Shown: one piece after another, positions 54,008 through 64,000 of the stretch | How the letters are laid out: every line of letters starts with the position of its first letter | How positions within the stretch are numbered: the stretch's first letter is position 1 | Assembly: GCA_012295275.1 (NCBI GenBank) | Contig: CM022665.1 | Span: 37,468,933 to 37,532,932, forward strand | Reading direction: 5' to 3' | DNA length: 64,000 bases | Source of the DNA: Chrysomallon squamiferum | Taxonomy: Eukaryota; Mollusca; Gastropoda; Neomphalida; Peltospiridae | Program-made: the position numbers and the translations under genes | Notes under the pieces: model-generated | What the model saw: the letters and a program-made list of their open reading frames with translations, nothing else | The model's database searches: none | What the model was told of the DNA's origin: nothing

Positions 54008-55480
54008 TTACAGGACTGCATAAATGGGGTCACCAACTTTGATAAAACCTGGAGCGTCCAGTGCTGCATTTACGCCAAACGCTGGTTTCTCTCCATACGG
54101 AGACTTCAGTCGGAATCTGTAAGAAGAAAAGATACGTATTATAATATATATATATATATATATACATTTTGTGTGTTTGTGTATTTTTAAACTGTGAAGA
54201 ATGTTTTTTGTTGTTGTTTTTTTTTTTTTTTTTTTTTTTTCAAATTGTGCCTATTCTTACTTAAATTAAAGAAAGAAAGAATGAAAATTAAAATGGCATA
54301 TGAGAAAGCAATTGTTCAAATACGTCACACTGTTAGGCGTTAAATAATTTGAATTCATTTATTCATTCACTTCCCTTTTCCATACATGTTTCAGTAGTCT
54401 CTTTCATATAAATGAATGATAAAGTAACATGAAATAAATCTAACTTTTTGAGCGTGGTAAGCGGCTCTTCGTTGTTATTCTTCTCTCCTTTAAACTGGTC
54501 GACTGTCACAAGAATACAACGAGTACAAGCGTCTAGGGGCCTCAGCACTGCCTCGCCTATACGAATACTTTTCCATGAGTCCTGTATAAATCGTATTTAC
54601 AATAAATCAGAACTGTTTACGTTATTAAAGCTATCTATCTATCTATCTCTATACATACATACATATATACATACATATATATATACATACATACAAATAT
54701 ATATTCTTGATTGAAAATGAAAATACACTGATTGATATTATTTTACATTACAATTAAAATTAATTCCCTTTCAAGTGTATTCATGTACTATATTTCAAAT
54801 TCTTGCTAATAAAATATGCGAGTAAGAACCAAAAAAAAACAACCTAGTAAGATACAATGAGAACTAACATTTTCCATTTTATTACGACGTCATGTAGTAT
54901 ACATTAAATAAATATTGTAAAAGTATCCTTACTTGAATATTTTGTATTACATCTCCTTAAAAAACTGAAAATCTATAAACCAAGCAAAATTCCTGAACTT
55001 GAAACAGTACAACAGAGCTTAGCACTGTGTTATTCATACCTCTGCAAAAGCCGAGCAACCGTCAACGACAATGTTAGCCCTGAAGTTGTCAATGGGAACT
55101 TTCTCCTCGAGTTTTTCATTAAGAACAGCCAAAGACGGATACGATAATACCATGTAGGCACAGTAATCTGAAAACGCTGTCTGAAAAAGAAAACAATGTG
55201 TTTTTTTACATATATATGCGTGTTATGTGTGTCTGTTTGTGTGTGTGTGTGTGTGGTGGGTGGGTGGGTGTGTGTGTGTGGTAGGTATACAAACGAATAT
55301 GCACATATAATAAATGGATTATACAGTCACGTTTAATACTAAGGGATTCCAAGTGTAAACATGCGATAACAAGTAAAGAAAACTGTACAAAGTATTATAC
55401 TTTTTGTTGTTCTGCTGCTGCTGGTGATAGTATTTTGTCTGTTTATTTTTGTTTTGTTTTGTTGTTGTTTTTGTTTCTTG

Positions 55481-55543
<63 letters not shown>

Positions 55544-56269
55544 AGGGGGATTTAAAAAAAAAATGTCTTTACAAAAGAAGAAACAAATCAAAGGTATACT
55601 TACAAAGAAACAGAAAAAGATACTTATAAACACACACACACACACAGACACACAAATATTAATCTACGTGAAAATGTAGCCCGTTTCTTCTTCTTCTTTT
55701 TTTTTTTTTTTTTTTTTTTCAGCAATTACTAATCTTAAACTTGTGAATGTGTTTACCAAAGACCTGAATGTACATTTTACATTATAATTATATTTTACCA
55801 AATCGCCTGCTTTTGCAGGATGATCCCACGTCTTCACGGCTTTGGATGCATCCCTTTTTTCCAAATCTTTTGGCGAGAAGTGTAGCCGCAAGCCGTCACG
55901 CTTGAAGTATCTGCACAACCAGTCAGCAACCTCGTCTCCACAGTCCAATGAATCGACCGTGTCCGTTTTAATACTGTATTACACAAATGTGAATCAACAA
56001 GCATTCGAAACCTGAACTGTTATACGTAACAGGGATTTGAATCTAATCTTTGAATAGAAACATAAATGTTTAACACTAAAGCTAAAATATAGGTCGGAAT
56101 GTTTACATTTAATAGCATCAAATTATGAAAGAGGATTATAATAAGTTATATAATTTGTTTGAAATAATCTACGATGTATAAATAAAAGCTTTTATAACTG
56201 CAATATTTAAAAACAAATTATCAATACGTAGAACTTAGTTTAGAATCGTTTTATTGTTTATTATATGAA

Positions 56270-56318
<49 letters not shown>

Positions 56319-57053
56319 ACATGAAATCAGTTGTCAAAAAGAAGAAAGAACTGCCTACAAAACAGTAGCTTAAAAGGACCACTAATGTTAAATACAAATA
56401 TTCTAAATATATTTTGCATATTTCCAAAGTTAATTTTTCTTTATTTTTTTATTTTTATTTTTATTTTTTTGCGTACAAATATTAAACCAATAAAACAATA
56501 ATAAAACAGTTTTATAAAATGAATGGAGGATGACATTCTCGTTTTTATTATGATATCATTTTGACAACAACAACAACAACGACAACAACAGCAGTGAATA
56601 AAGGCGTCAGTAGTTACAAACTGAAAATGTAACACATCTTGCGGACTTTTATTCTATTGTTTCTCTGCACGATATAAACAAATAAAACAAAATAAAATAA
56701 AATAAAATAGATTAAAAATAAAATAAAATAAAATAAAATAAAAACTTACGTCACTCTGCTCATTTTAGCTTCATCGAAGGGCGGATCAACTGGGATTTCA
56801 ATGGTTTCCATCCCCGGTGCATTCAGGATCAGTCTGTCTTCCTGAAGGGTGGTTTCTATGAGGGCCATGGTGGGTTCCTGTCTCTGAGTGAGATAAATGC
56901 CATTGCTCGTACTCACTGTCCAGTGTCTGTTAGAACAATATCAAAACTGTCACTGTCGATGATAGTTCTTTTTAAAACGGTGTTAGATTAGACTATTGTT
57001 ATAATCTTTGAACAACAACTGCCGCAATCACAATAACAATAAGAGTAATAATA

Positions 57054-57089
<36 letters not shown>

Positions 57090-57513
57090 GATAATAATGA
57101 CTAAAACAAAAACATAAAACCATAACAATAACAACAACAACAACAACAACAATAATAATAATAATAATAACAAAGCAGTAGTAGATGCAGAGCAGTAGCA
57201 GAAGTACCATGTTAATTCAAGCTAGAAACTCAAATGACAAAAATGCTTATATAAAATTTATGTTGTTAGAATCAAGATCTCTAACAAATGCAGATACATG
57301 CTTTAGTGTTTGTATGCGTATTCATATAAAATATTTTTATTACAGATATTTGTTTATTTATATAAATTACCTTTACTCATAAAAAAAAGTTTGCTTTTGT
57401 TCCCGCATTGTAATTATATATACACACACCGACATACCCACATACATACATATATATATATATACATACATGCATTAATATATCCTTCATATAATTATAT
57501 TTAAAATACATTA

Positions 57514-57550
<37 letters not shown>

Positions 57551-57883
57551 TATCTTATTTACCTGTTCTTATCAGATATATATATATATATATGAATTAA
57601 ACTGTAAGAAAAGACTACTTAAATGAATACATTCGGAAACTCGCCTGTCGTAAATACCGCGATACTGGAGTCCAACCTTCGTACATTCGGCCCTATGGAC
57701 GCGTATTCCGCGAAAGCTTTTCACAGGATAGATAAATAAAGCAGAGACGGTGCCGACCTGTTGGTAGCAGTTTTTTCTACACCAGTGCATGTACGAAGTC
57801 ACGCCATATTTAATTACTGCACCAACTGCCAGGGTTCCGAATATCAAAGCGGGAGTCGTCGAAATGTCGTCAGATAAACCCAT
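54008..57883 (-). CDS. mARC/MOSC-domain molybdoenzyme, divergent copy C (325 aa, six exons)
   Basis: Third and most diverged array member. Exons: 57645-57883, 56750-56926, 55799-55973, 55040-55180, 54445-54581, 54008-54116; phases 2,2,0,0,2. Seen: anchor (ALIFGTLAVGAVIKYG), LFIYPVKSFRGI (Phe replaces the Cys of KSC), AECTKVGL, LNAPGMETI, DCGDEVADW, SDYCAYMVLSYPS, NFRANIVV, CTRC-x-LVTVDQF at 263-266 (presumed Mo-ligand Cys kept, but TTVDP became VTVDQ), FGVNAALDA, VGDPIYAV. Two structural oddities: intron 1 starts with GC (ACAG then GCGAGT), and the two exons that A and B use around the Cys motif are a single exon here. All motifs and phases remain intact, so it is probably a working gene with shifted properties. 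Confidence 0.92.
55484..55541. repeat. (TG)n microsatellite
   Basis: TG run of about 29 units in an intron of mARC copy C. Confidence 0.97.
56277..56315. repeat. (GA)n microsatellite
   Basis: Short GA run of about 19 units in an intron of mARC copy C. Confidence 0.95.
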
Positions 57884-59282
57884 AGCTGTTACAGTGTGAT
57901 ATTACTTCTCTGTCTCTGTTTTATTTTTTTTATTTTTGAACAATGAATGATACCCAAACGTGCTCGAACAAGTTTACTATTATAAATAGCTCCGATATAC
58001 CTGATTAACAGGATATTTATTCTAAGCTAGTATTGATCCTGTGGAAAAACGGTTCTTGACCACTTCGTTACGAAACGTTAGCGGCTGTGGCATAGCTTCT
58101 AAATGAAATGGTCTTATTAAACATTTCTTGTGTTGTTTTTAATCCAACTTATTTTGAGAGCCGAGTATGTGTACTCAGGTAGTGTAGGTGATTTACAACA
58201 CTAGTTAGATTGTCTAAACGACATTTCAAAGTGTTTAAAACAATTCCAGCTGTAAGTCGTGCAGTAACCATGGAATTGTCAAAAAGACACAGCAAAAAAA
58301 CAAAAAAACAAAACCAAAAAAAATCATCACAACAATATAAAAAAAAATGTAAAAGCAAAAACGAGAAAATGAACTCTAATTTAAAGGTTATTATTATTAT
58401 TATTATTATTATTGTTGTTGTTGTTGTTGTTATTATTATTATTATTATTACCACCATCATTATTACATTTTATTCTCATTTTATTACACTTTGTTTATTT
58501 GTTTTTATTATTATTTTGTTTTATTAATTTATTTATTTATTTTGGCAAAATATAAAACATTAAAACTTTTCAAAAACTATATATATATATATATATAATT
58601 ATACGTTGTTGCACGCACCTTATATTAATCTGCTTCCAAGTTTTACAGATTTTCAAGTCATTTTAAGAAATTCGTAATGTTACTGCATGTTACAAAGCTC
58701 AATGGTTTTTAACACAACACCAGGGACCTTGAATAACAACAATAATTTTAATTACTGCTTTGTTTAGAGGTTGGCGAACGCTGTGTCGATAAACACTCCC
58801 CCCATCCCCCCATTTGATTGGATTTGCATTCGGAATAACTGCACACCCATCAACCAGGTCATTGGCAAGTCTAGTACCAAAAACTCACGTTGACTGTCTT
58901 GCAAATTTGATTCAGCTGACAGTGTTATACATACGTAGGTAAGTTTTAAGTTACAATCATAAATCTGAACTTTTCACGTATGACATCTCCTTACTAGACG
59001 AAAATTCGAGACATGCTTATGGTGTCGGCAATAATAACTGTAACCAAAAAAAAACCTCCCTCACTACTGGTATTACTACTACTACTAATAACAATAATGA
59101 TTTTAAGTGATATAGCCTTGTGAATTCTTTGATAAAAACAATATGCTTCGTATATTATAAAGCTCAACACGTTTCTGCTTGAAAATTTTACCTGTTTTAC
59201 GATTGCAAGAATCAAAGTTTCAGATTAGATTTTATTCAAAAAAATTTTGATGAAAGAAAATTTGTGGTAAACTTAAGGTCTT

Positions 59283-59313
<31 letters not shown>

Positions 59314-59322
59314 TTATTTTAA

Positions 59323-59389
<67 letters not shown>

Positions 59390-59540
59390 TGGTTTAGTAT
59401 AATATCAGCAGTAATAGTACTAGTACAGTAATTAGTAGCATTAATAATAACTAGTAGCAGTAATATTATTATTAGAGAATTTATTAGCAAAATATAAGAA
59501 GTAATAATACTAGTTATGATAGTAATAGTGGTAGTACTAG
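57884..59540. other. Intergenic DNA and possible divergent promoter
   Basis: Between the mARC copy C start and the plus-strand exon candidates. Contains (TTA)n/(TTG)n at 58390-58450 and (TTA)n/(GTA)n at 59320-59390. The segment 58740-58938 is less AT-rich and ends in a consensus donor (ACGTAG then GTAAGT), so it may be a non-coding first exon of a plus-strand gene. Confidence 0.4.
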
Positions 59541-59542
59541 AA

Positions 59543-59813
59543 GACAAAATCCAGAAGGCAATCTCTCTTCACGAAGACCTCCTGACTATCGTATAGAGAC
59601 GCAAACTGCAATGGTTTGGACCCGTCTCCCGTTCATCAGGTCTGTCCATAAGCATAGCGAAAGAAAACAAGTCAAAATGGAGAAGAGGTGGGAAGATAAC
59701 TGAAGGGAGTGGACAGAGTTGATGTTTGCAAAGTCTCAGGCGGCAGTGAGGAACAATGGAGGAAACTGGTTGTAAAAATCTCCGTTTTGTTCCACTACGG
59801 TTAACGGGGTAAA
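59543..59813 (+). mobile_element. Decayed 3' tail of a LINE reverse-transcriptase ORF
   Basis: Plus-strand reading gives ISLHEDLLTIV, a stop, RRKLQWFG, VSRSSGLS, then after a frame shift KRWEDN, REWTELMFAKSQAAVRN. This is the recognisable C-terminal end of the RTE/CR1-like ORF2 family widespread in molluscs and other marine invertebrates (RKLKWFGHV...SSGL...RWEDNI.EWT). At least two stops and one or two frame shifts show it is dead. No RT core lies upstream, as expected of a 5'-truncated insertion. Confidence 0.75.
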
Positions 59814-60305
59814 GAATTGAAGAAATATTATGTATTGCTTTTCATTTGAAATGCACAATGTCTAATCTTGCTTATCTAATCGCATGTAGCTGATTTCAAA
59901 ACAAAACAAAACGACCAAGTTAGTTATACTTCCATATTAATTACATGTAATTGTTTTCAGAACAAACATATCAGATCCTAGTATTATGCCGTTTAAATAC
60001 GTTACTGTTTTGTGGTTGTTGCTAACAATCCATGTCCGACGGTCCAAGGATTTACACAATTTGTTATTCTCTTCAGATTTATGTGGTCAACAGAATAGAG
60101 AACTCTGTGTTCTGCGATCCTCAGGATTCAATATTGCAAAAACGATTTTACTGACAAACAGGTTTTGAGGTAACTAGAAAATTGACTAAAATGTTCAGTA
60201 TTCCCTAATTATTATTATTTCAGACAAAACATTTTATCTGATTATTGGTTTCTTTCTCCTCTTTACTATAGTATATTAATATCCTTTTCAGTATCAACAA
60301 CGACA

Positions 60306-60374
60306 ATGGGATCTATATGTTCTAAAGCTGTTGAAGTCATACCAATACAAAATGGTAAAGGCCGCGTTAGGCAG
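60306..60374 (+). CDS. First coding exon of an incomplete plus-strand gene with a myristoylation-like N-terminus
   Basis: After an acceptor (ATCCTTTTCAG) the exon reads 14 bases of leader, an ATG and 23 codons, MGSICSKAVEVIPIQ.., ending in CAG before a GTAAAG donor (phase 0). Gly2 with Ser6 and Lys7 fits the N-myristoylation consensus, and Cys5 could be palmitoylated, as in many small membrane-tethered signalling proteins. A possible non-coding first exon ends at 58938. Later exons were not found and probably lie beyond the gypsy element and the window edge. Family not recognised. Confidence 0.42.
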
Positions 60375-60458
60375 GTAAAGTTTTTCATTTTCTTATAAAC
60401 ATTCCCTCTTTTATTACAAGTAAAAAAAAATTTACTGAGTGTTAGAAATATTATTTTG

Positions 60459-60493
<35 letters not shown>

Positions 60494-61105
60494 TGTATGT
60501 AGGAATGTATGTGGTCGGGTGCGTAAAGCACCCTCGCACAAAAACTACACAAGTTCGATTTCGATTGCATCTTTAATTTCTCTACCTGTTTATAAACCAT
60601 GCAATACAATAACAGTATAACCTTATAAAAGTATAGTAATTATATTGCAGAGAATTGACTAAAACGTCTTTCTCTCTTGCCTGATATTCTCTCTTCTCTC
60701 TTGAACTCTCTTTCACCACAGTCACACAGATAACATTTCACACCCCTGACCAATACTGGCAGACTTTTACTGTCCTGGGTTCCTTAAGAAACCACCAGTG
60801 ACAGTGTTTACCATATATTAATGTCCCACGTGTCTTGGAGGAATTTCCCAAGTACTTCACGTGTAAACAAGGAGAAATAAACCCCAGACACGTTAATGAT
60901 GTTCCTTTGCAACTTCAGATCTCAGGAAACATCACACTTGTCAGTGTACTTACTGCATTAGTAATGGTTCTGTCGTTACTAAGTTCCTTAATGTATTTTC
61001 TGTGGTAATAGTTCGTTAATGTATTTTCTGTGGTAATAGTTCGTTAATGTATTTTCTGTGGTAATTATCACTTTCTTTCATTTTCTATCAGTGCTCTTCA
61101 GTTCA
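60375..61105. other. Flank of the gypsy element, possibly LTR/UTR remains
   Basis: After an (ATGT)n run at 60467-60502 comes 400 bases of less AT-rich DNA. If the pol remnant reads on the minus strand, its 3' UTR and LTR should lie here, and TG..CA-bounded candidates exist (about 60509-60936). No second LTR copy is in the window to confirm it. A 28-base triple repeat is at 60982-61065. Confidence 0.3.
60982..61065. repeat. Three-copy 28-bp tandem repeat
   Basis: AGTTCGTTAATGTATTTTCT... repeats exactly every 28 bases, with starts at 60982, 61010 and 61038. Only the first unit differs, by one base. It lies just downstream of the gypsy pol stop on the minus strand. Confidence 0.95.
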
Positions 61106-63675
61106 TGACCTGCTTGTTAGTGATTGCTGGCAGATTATATGGCTTTCGATTTTTACCTTTTGTTGCACGCTGAGACCGTCTTAACGTGCCCCCTGGTAGG
61201 TTTCGTGCACGGGAAGGATGTGCTACATCGTTAACAAAACATAATTTGATCATCATCCTCGCTAGAGGATGATGTAATATCTAACGCAATAGATTTGTCA
61301 TTTCTTGCATTGTCTGACTGTTGTTCAAATCATCTTTCTGGTTGTGTGTAGCATGGCTCTGTTTCATCTCCTACCTGTTCACCACCCTGATGTCTTTGTC
61401 ATCTTCCAGAGGACAAACTTTGTGTAACCTTCCATCTTGATCCAGCATTTCAGTGACTCAGTACAGTTGACTTCCCCACTGATCTTGAATCTTTTTTTTG
61501 CCCTGGATGTTTCCAAACACTGAGATAAACAAAAGAATCAATGCTTATTTTGTTATCTCTAAGCACTTCATCATGGCGAACCTTCCTCGCCACTGTTCTG
61601 GTATGCTCCTCTGCTTTTTCACAAGCATAACGTATCTTCTCTTGATGATCCTGTATCATCTGGTAGTATCTTCTCCAGCTTTTCGCCATTATCTTCACCC
61701 AGAAAACGGTCAACTGGAACCTGACCGTTTCTTCCAAACATCAGATAAAATGGTGAAAGGCCAGTTGTAGAATGAGTTGCAGCACTGTAATAATAAATAA
61801 GCTGAGGTATGTACCCAGGCCATTTCTTTTTACGATCATTGGAAATTGTGCGGATCAGACCATGCAGTGTCCTGTTGAATCTCTCACAATGTCCATTTCC
61901 TTCAGGGTGTTATGAAGTGGTTCTGCTGTTTTTCACTCCATAAAGAGTACATAAACTACTTATTACCTCCAATTCGAAGTTTCTTCCTTGATCAAAGTGT
62001 AATCGTTCTGGTGCTCCATATCGCTAAAACTACTCCCAGTATCTTTGCTGTGGTTTCAGCCTTCTGGTCTTTTGACAGAACCGTCACAGTGAACTTGGTA
62101 AAAACATCAGTCATGACTAAGACATTTTCTTTGCCACGTGAAGATGGCGTCAACACTGTCAAATCCATGGCTACAATCTCAACAGGTCTAACAGCAATAC
62201 GATGTCTCAAAGGTAGTTTCAGTTTGGGTTATGGCAGTTTAGCTATCACACAACTTTCACACTCTTTACACCATTGTTCCACATCATTGTGCATTGCAGG
62301 CCAATAACATCTTCTTCTAATAAGATTCATGGTCCTTTCTCAACCTTGGTTCCTGCCTGATTATGTAAACTATGCAGAACTTTCTCCTTCATCAATTCGC
62401 TTCATACTTCCCAAGTTGGGGCCCTTTGCGTTTCTGTAAAGTACACTGTTTTCAAGAAATAATCTGTCCCATTGTCAGATTAGTGTTAACAACCCAGATT
62501 CTTCTAATTTCCTCTCAGCTCTGAACTGTTTCCTACCTCTAGCCATGTAATGCAGCAGTCTTTTTATTAACTTGTCTTTTGCCTGCATCACTGCTAGATC
62601 TTCTAAAGAGTAGCTGGGAAATCAGGTTATAGCTTCCATAGTTTTATTAAACTGATCAACTGTGACTGTTGCTTGTGTGACTTTTCGTCCACCACTGTTT
62701 ATGCCTTGTCTCATTGGTTGTGGAACTTCTGTACCACTAGCAGTATCTCAACAAGCAGCTTCCACTGAAGTAGATGTCATTCCATGAAATTTCTTCCTGC
62801 ATAGTCCATCGGCATTCTTATTGTGCTGCGCTAAACGATATTTGACATCAAAATGAAATGCCGCCAGCTGAGACACCCATCTCTGTTCCGCTGAAAGTAA
62901 TTTTGCAGTACCAAGAAGACTTCGTGGATTGTTTTCTGTATAGATAGTAAATTTGTGTCTGAGGAGATAATCTTTAAACTTTTTAATCACAGCCCATTTC
63001 AGAGCAACAAGATCTAACTTCTAATTATTCATGTCCTTTCACTGGGTCTTAAGCACCTATTTGCATATGCAATTACCATCCTTTGAGCCTTCTGCTCTTG
63101 TAACATTACTGCTCCCAGACCTTGAAAACTTGCATCAGTTTCCACAATAAAGGGTTCACTGAAATCAGCGTACCCTAATATTGGAGCTGAAGTTAACTTC
63201 TCTTTTAAAGTATTGAAAGCTTTTCGACAATTCTCATCCCAAGCATCCTTTAACAATGCTTCATTTTTCTTATCTCAGAACCTGTTCACTAAAGAATGCA
63301 AAGGTCCAGCAGTAACTGAAAATCCTTTAATATATCGTCTCTAGTAACTGGCAAACCCCCAAAATGACATCAGGTCCTTTGGTGTCTTTGGAACTTCCCA
63401 TTCAAGAACAGGCTTTATTTTGTCTGGATCTGTAGCTACCCCATCTCCGCATATTACATGTCCAAGATATTTTACTTCTTTCTTAAGGAAACAGCATTTG
63501 CTTGGTTTTAGTTTGAGCCCATGCTGTTTTAAAATTTTAAATACCTCTTCAGGTCTGTGTAGGTGTTCATCAAATGAACTTGCGTAAACTACAATATCAT
63601 CAAAGAAGACTAGTAACATGTGAAATATCTGTTCACTGAAGCAATTTTGCATAAGTCTTTGAAATGCTGGATCAA
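61106..63675 (-). mobile_element. Degenerate Ty3/gypsy retrotransposon, C-terminal half of pol
   Basis: Minus-strand domains run in the normal order from high to low coordinates: reverse transcriptase end with the FFDD catalytic box (63652-63341), thumb/RNase H start with APILGYADFSEPF and VETDAS (63256-63029), RNase H end with LAQHNKNADGLCRK (62990-62748), integrase zinc-finger remains with CYWPAMHND and WCKECESC (about 62350-62240), integrase core with MDLTVL and KENVLVMTDVFTKF (62210-61992), and the integrase C-terminus (61737-61106). Frame shifts and stops separate every block, so it cannot work by itself. Gag, protease and the RT N-terminus are missing because the right side breaks into an inverted copy. 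Confidence 0.93.
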
Positions 63676-64000
63676 GATGGAAGGTTACACAAAGTTTGTC
63701 CTCTGGAAGATGACAAAGACATCAGGGTGGTGAACAGGTAGGAGATGAAACAGAGCCATGCTACACACAACCAGAAAGATGATTTGAACAACAGTCAGAC
63801 AATGCAAGAAATGACAAATCTAGCGAGGATGATGATCAAATTATGTTTTGTTAACGATGTAGCACATCCTTCCCGTGCACGAAACCTACCAGGGGACACG
63901 TTAAGACGGTCTCAGCGTGCAACAAAAGGTAAAAATCGAAAGCCATATAATCTGCCAGCAATCAGTAACGAGCAGGTCACAGATGAGAAAGTTTGTCTAT
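63660..64000 (+). mobile_element. Inverted second copy of the gypsy pol 3' end, cut by the window edge
   Basis: 63660-63979 is the reverse complement of 61106-61452 at most positions. Relative to the left copy it lacks one 27-base block located between two CTA triplets (left copy about 61258-61284). It carries the end of pol in plus orientation (DGRLHKVCPLEDDKDIRVVN, then RRSQRATKGKNRKPYNLPA). It is fused to the RT of the other copy inside a shared TGAAATGCTGG. After 63979 it continues with new sequence. Confidence 0.9.

Noticed and set aside
61912-62307. Plus-strand frames across the gypsy region
   Set aside because: Antisense shadows of the minus-strand pol remnants.

Overview
This is eukaryotic nuclear DNA from an animal. 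It is AT-rich, full of long (GA)n, (CATA)n, (CA)n and (AAT)n microsatellites, and its genes are split by short GT-AG introns. The gene content, the style of the repeats and a decayed LINE tail fit a mollusc best, but that assignment is inference. No bacterial operon, CRISPR array, rRNA or recognisable tRNA was seen.

Layout: 1-17.6 kb is mostly gene-poor repeat-rich DNA, with at most one weak exon candidate near 13.9 kb. A complete mitotic B-type cyclin gene lies on the minus strand at 17.7-23.6 kb, with nine coding exons (428 aa), a KEN box and a destruction box; upstream exons carry two predicted upstream ORFs. A secreted Kunitz-type protease inhibitor with a Gly-Ser-Pro repeat linker lies on the plus strand at 28.2-31.1 kb (four exons, 225 aa). 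A type II single-pass membrane protein with a cysteine-rich C-terminus lies on the minus strand at 32.0-38.9 kb (six exons, 371 aa); I do not recognise its family.

From 42.1 to 57.9 kb there is a head-to-tail minus-strand array of three intact mARC/MOSC (mitochondrial amidoxime-reducing component) genes of 335, 330 and 325 aa, plus a decayed exon 1 of a fourth copy. Intron phases are shared across the array. The most divergent member lacks one intron and appears to use a GC-AG intron.

Mobile elements: a hAT-like MITE (41.6-42.0 kb), a Tigger/pogo relic (35.0-35.8 kb), a second pogo-like MITE (37.7-38.0 kb), an unclassified MITE (32.8-33.3 kb), a decayed LINE 3' tail (59.5-59.8 kb) and a broken Ty3/gypsy pol region (61.1-64.0 kb) flanked by inverted copies of its own 3' end. 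A small plus-strand exon at 60.3 kb, encoding a myristoylation-like N-terminus, may begin a gene that runs past the window with the gypsy element in its intron.

The exon joins rest on reading-frame continuity, splice consensus and, for mARC, agreement between paralogues. No transcript data were available.
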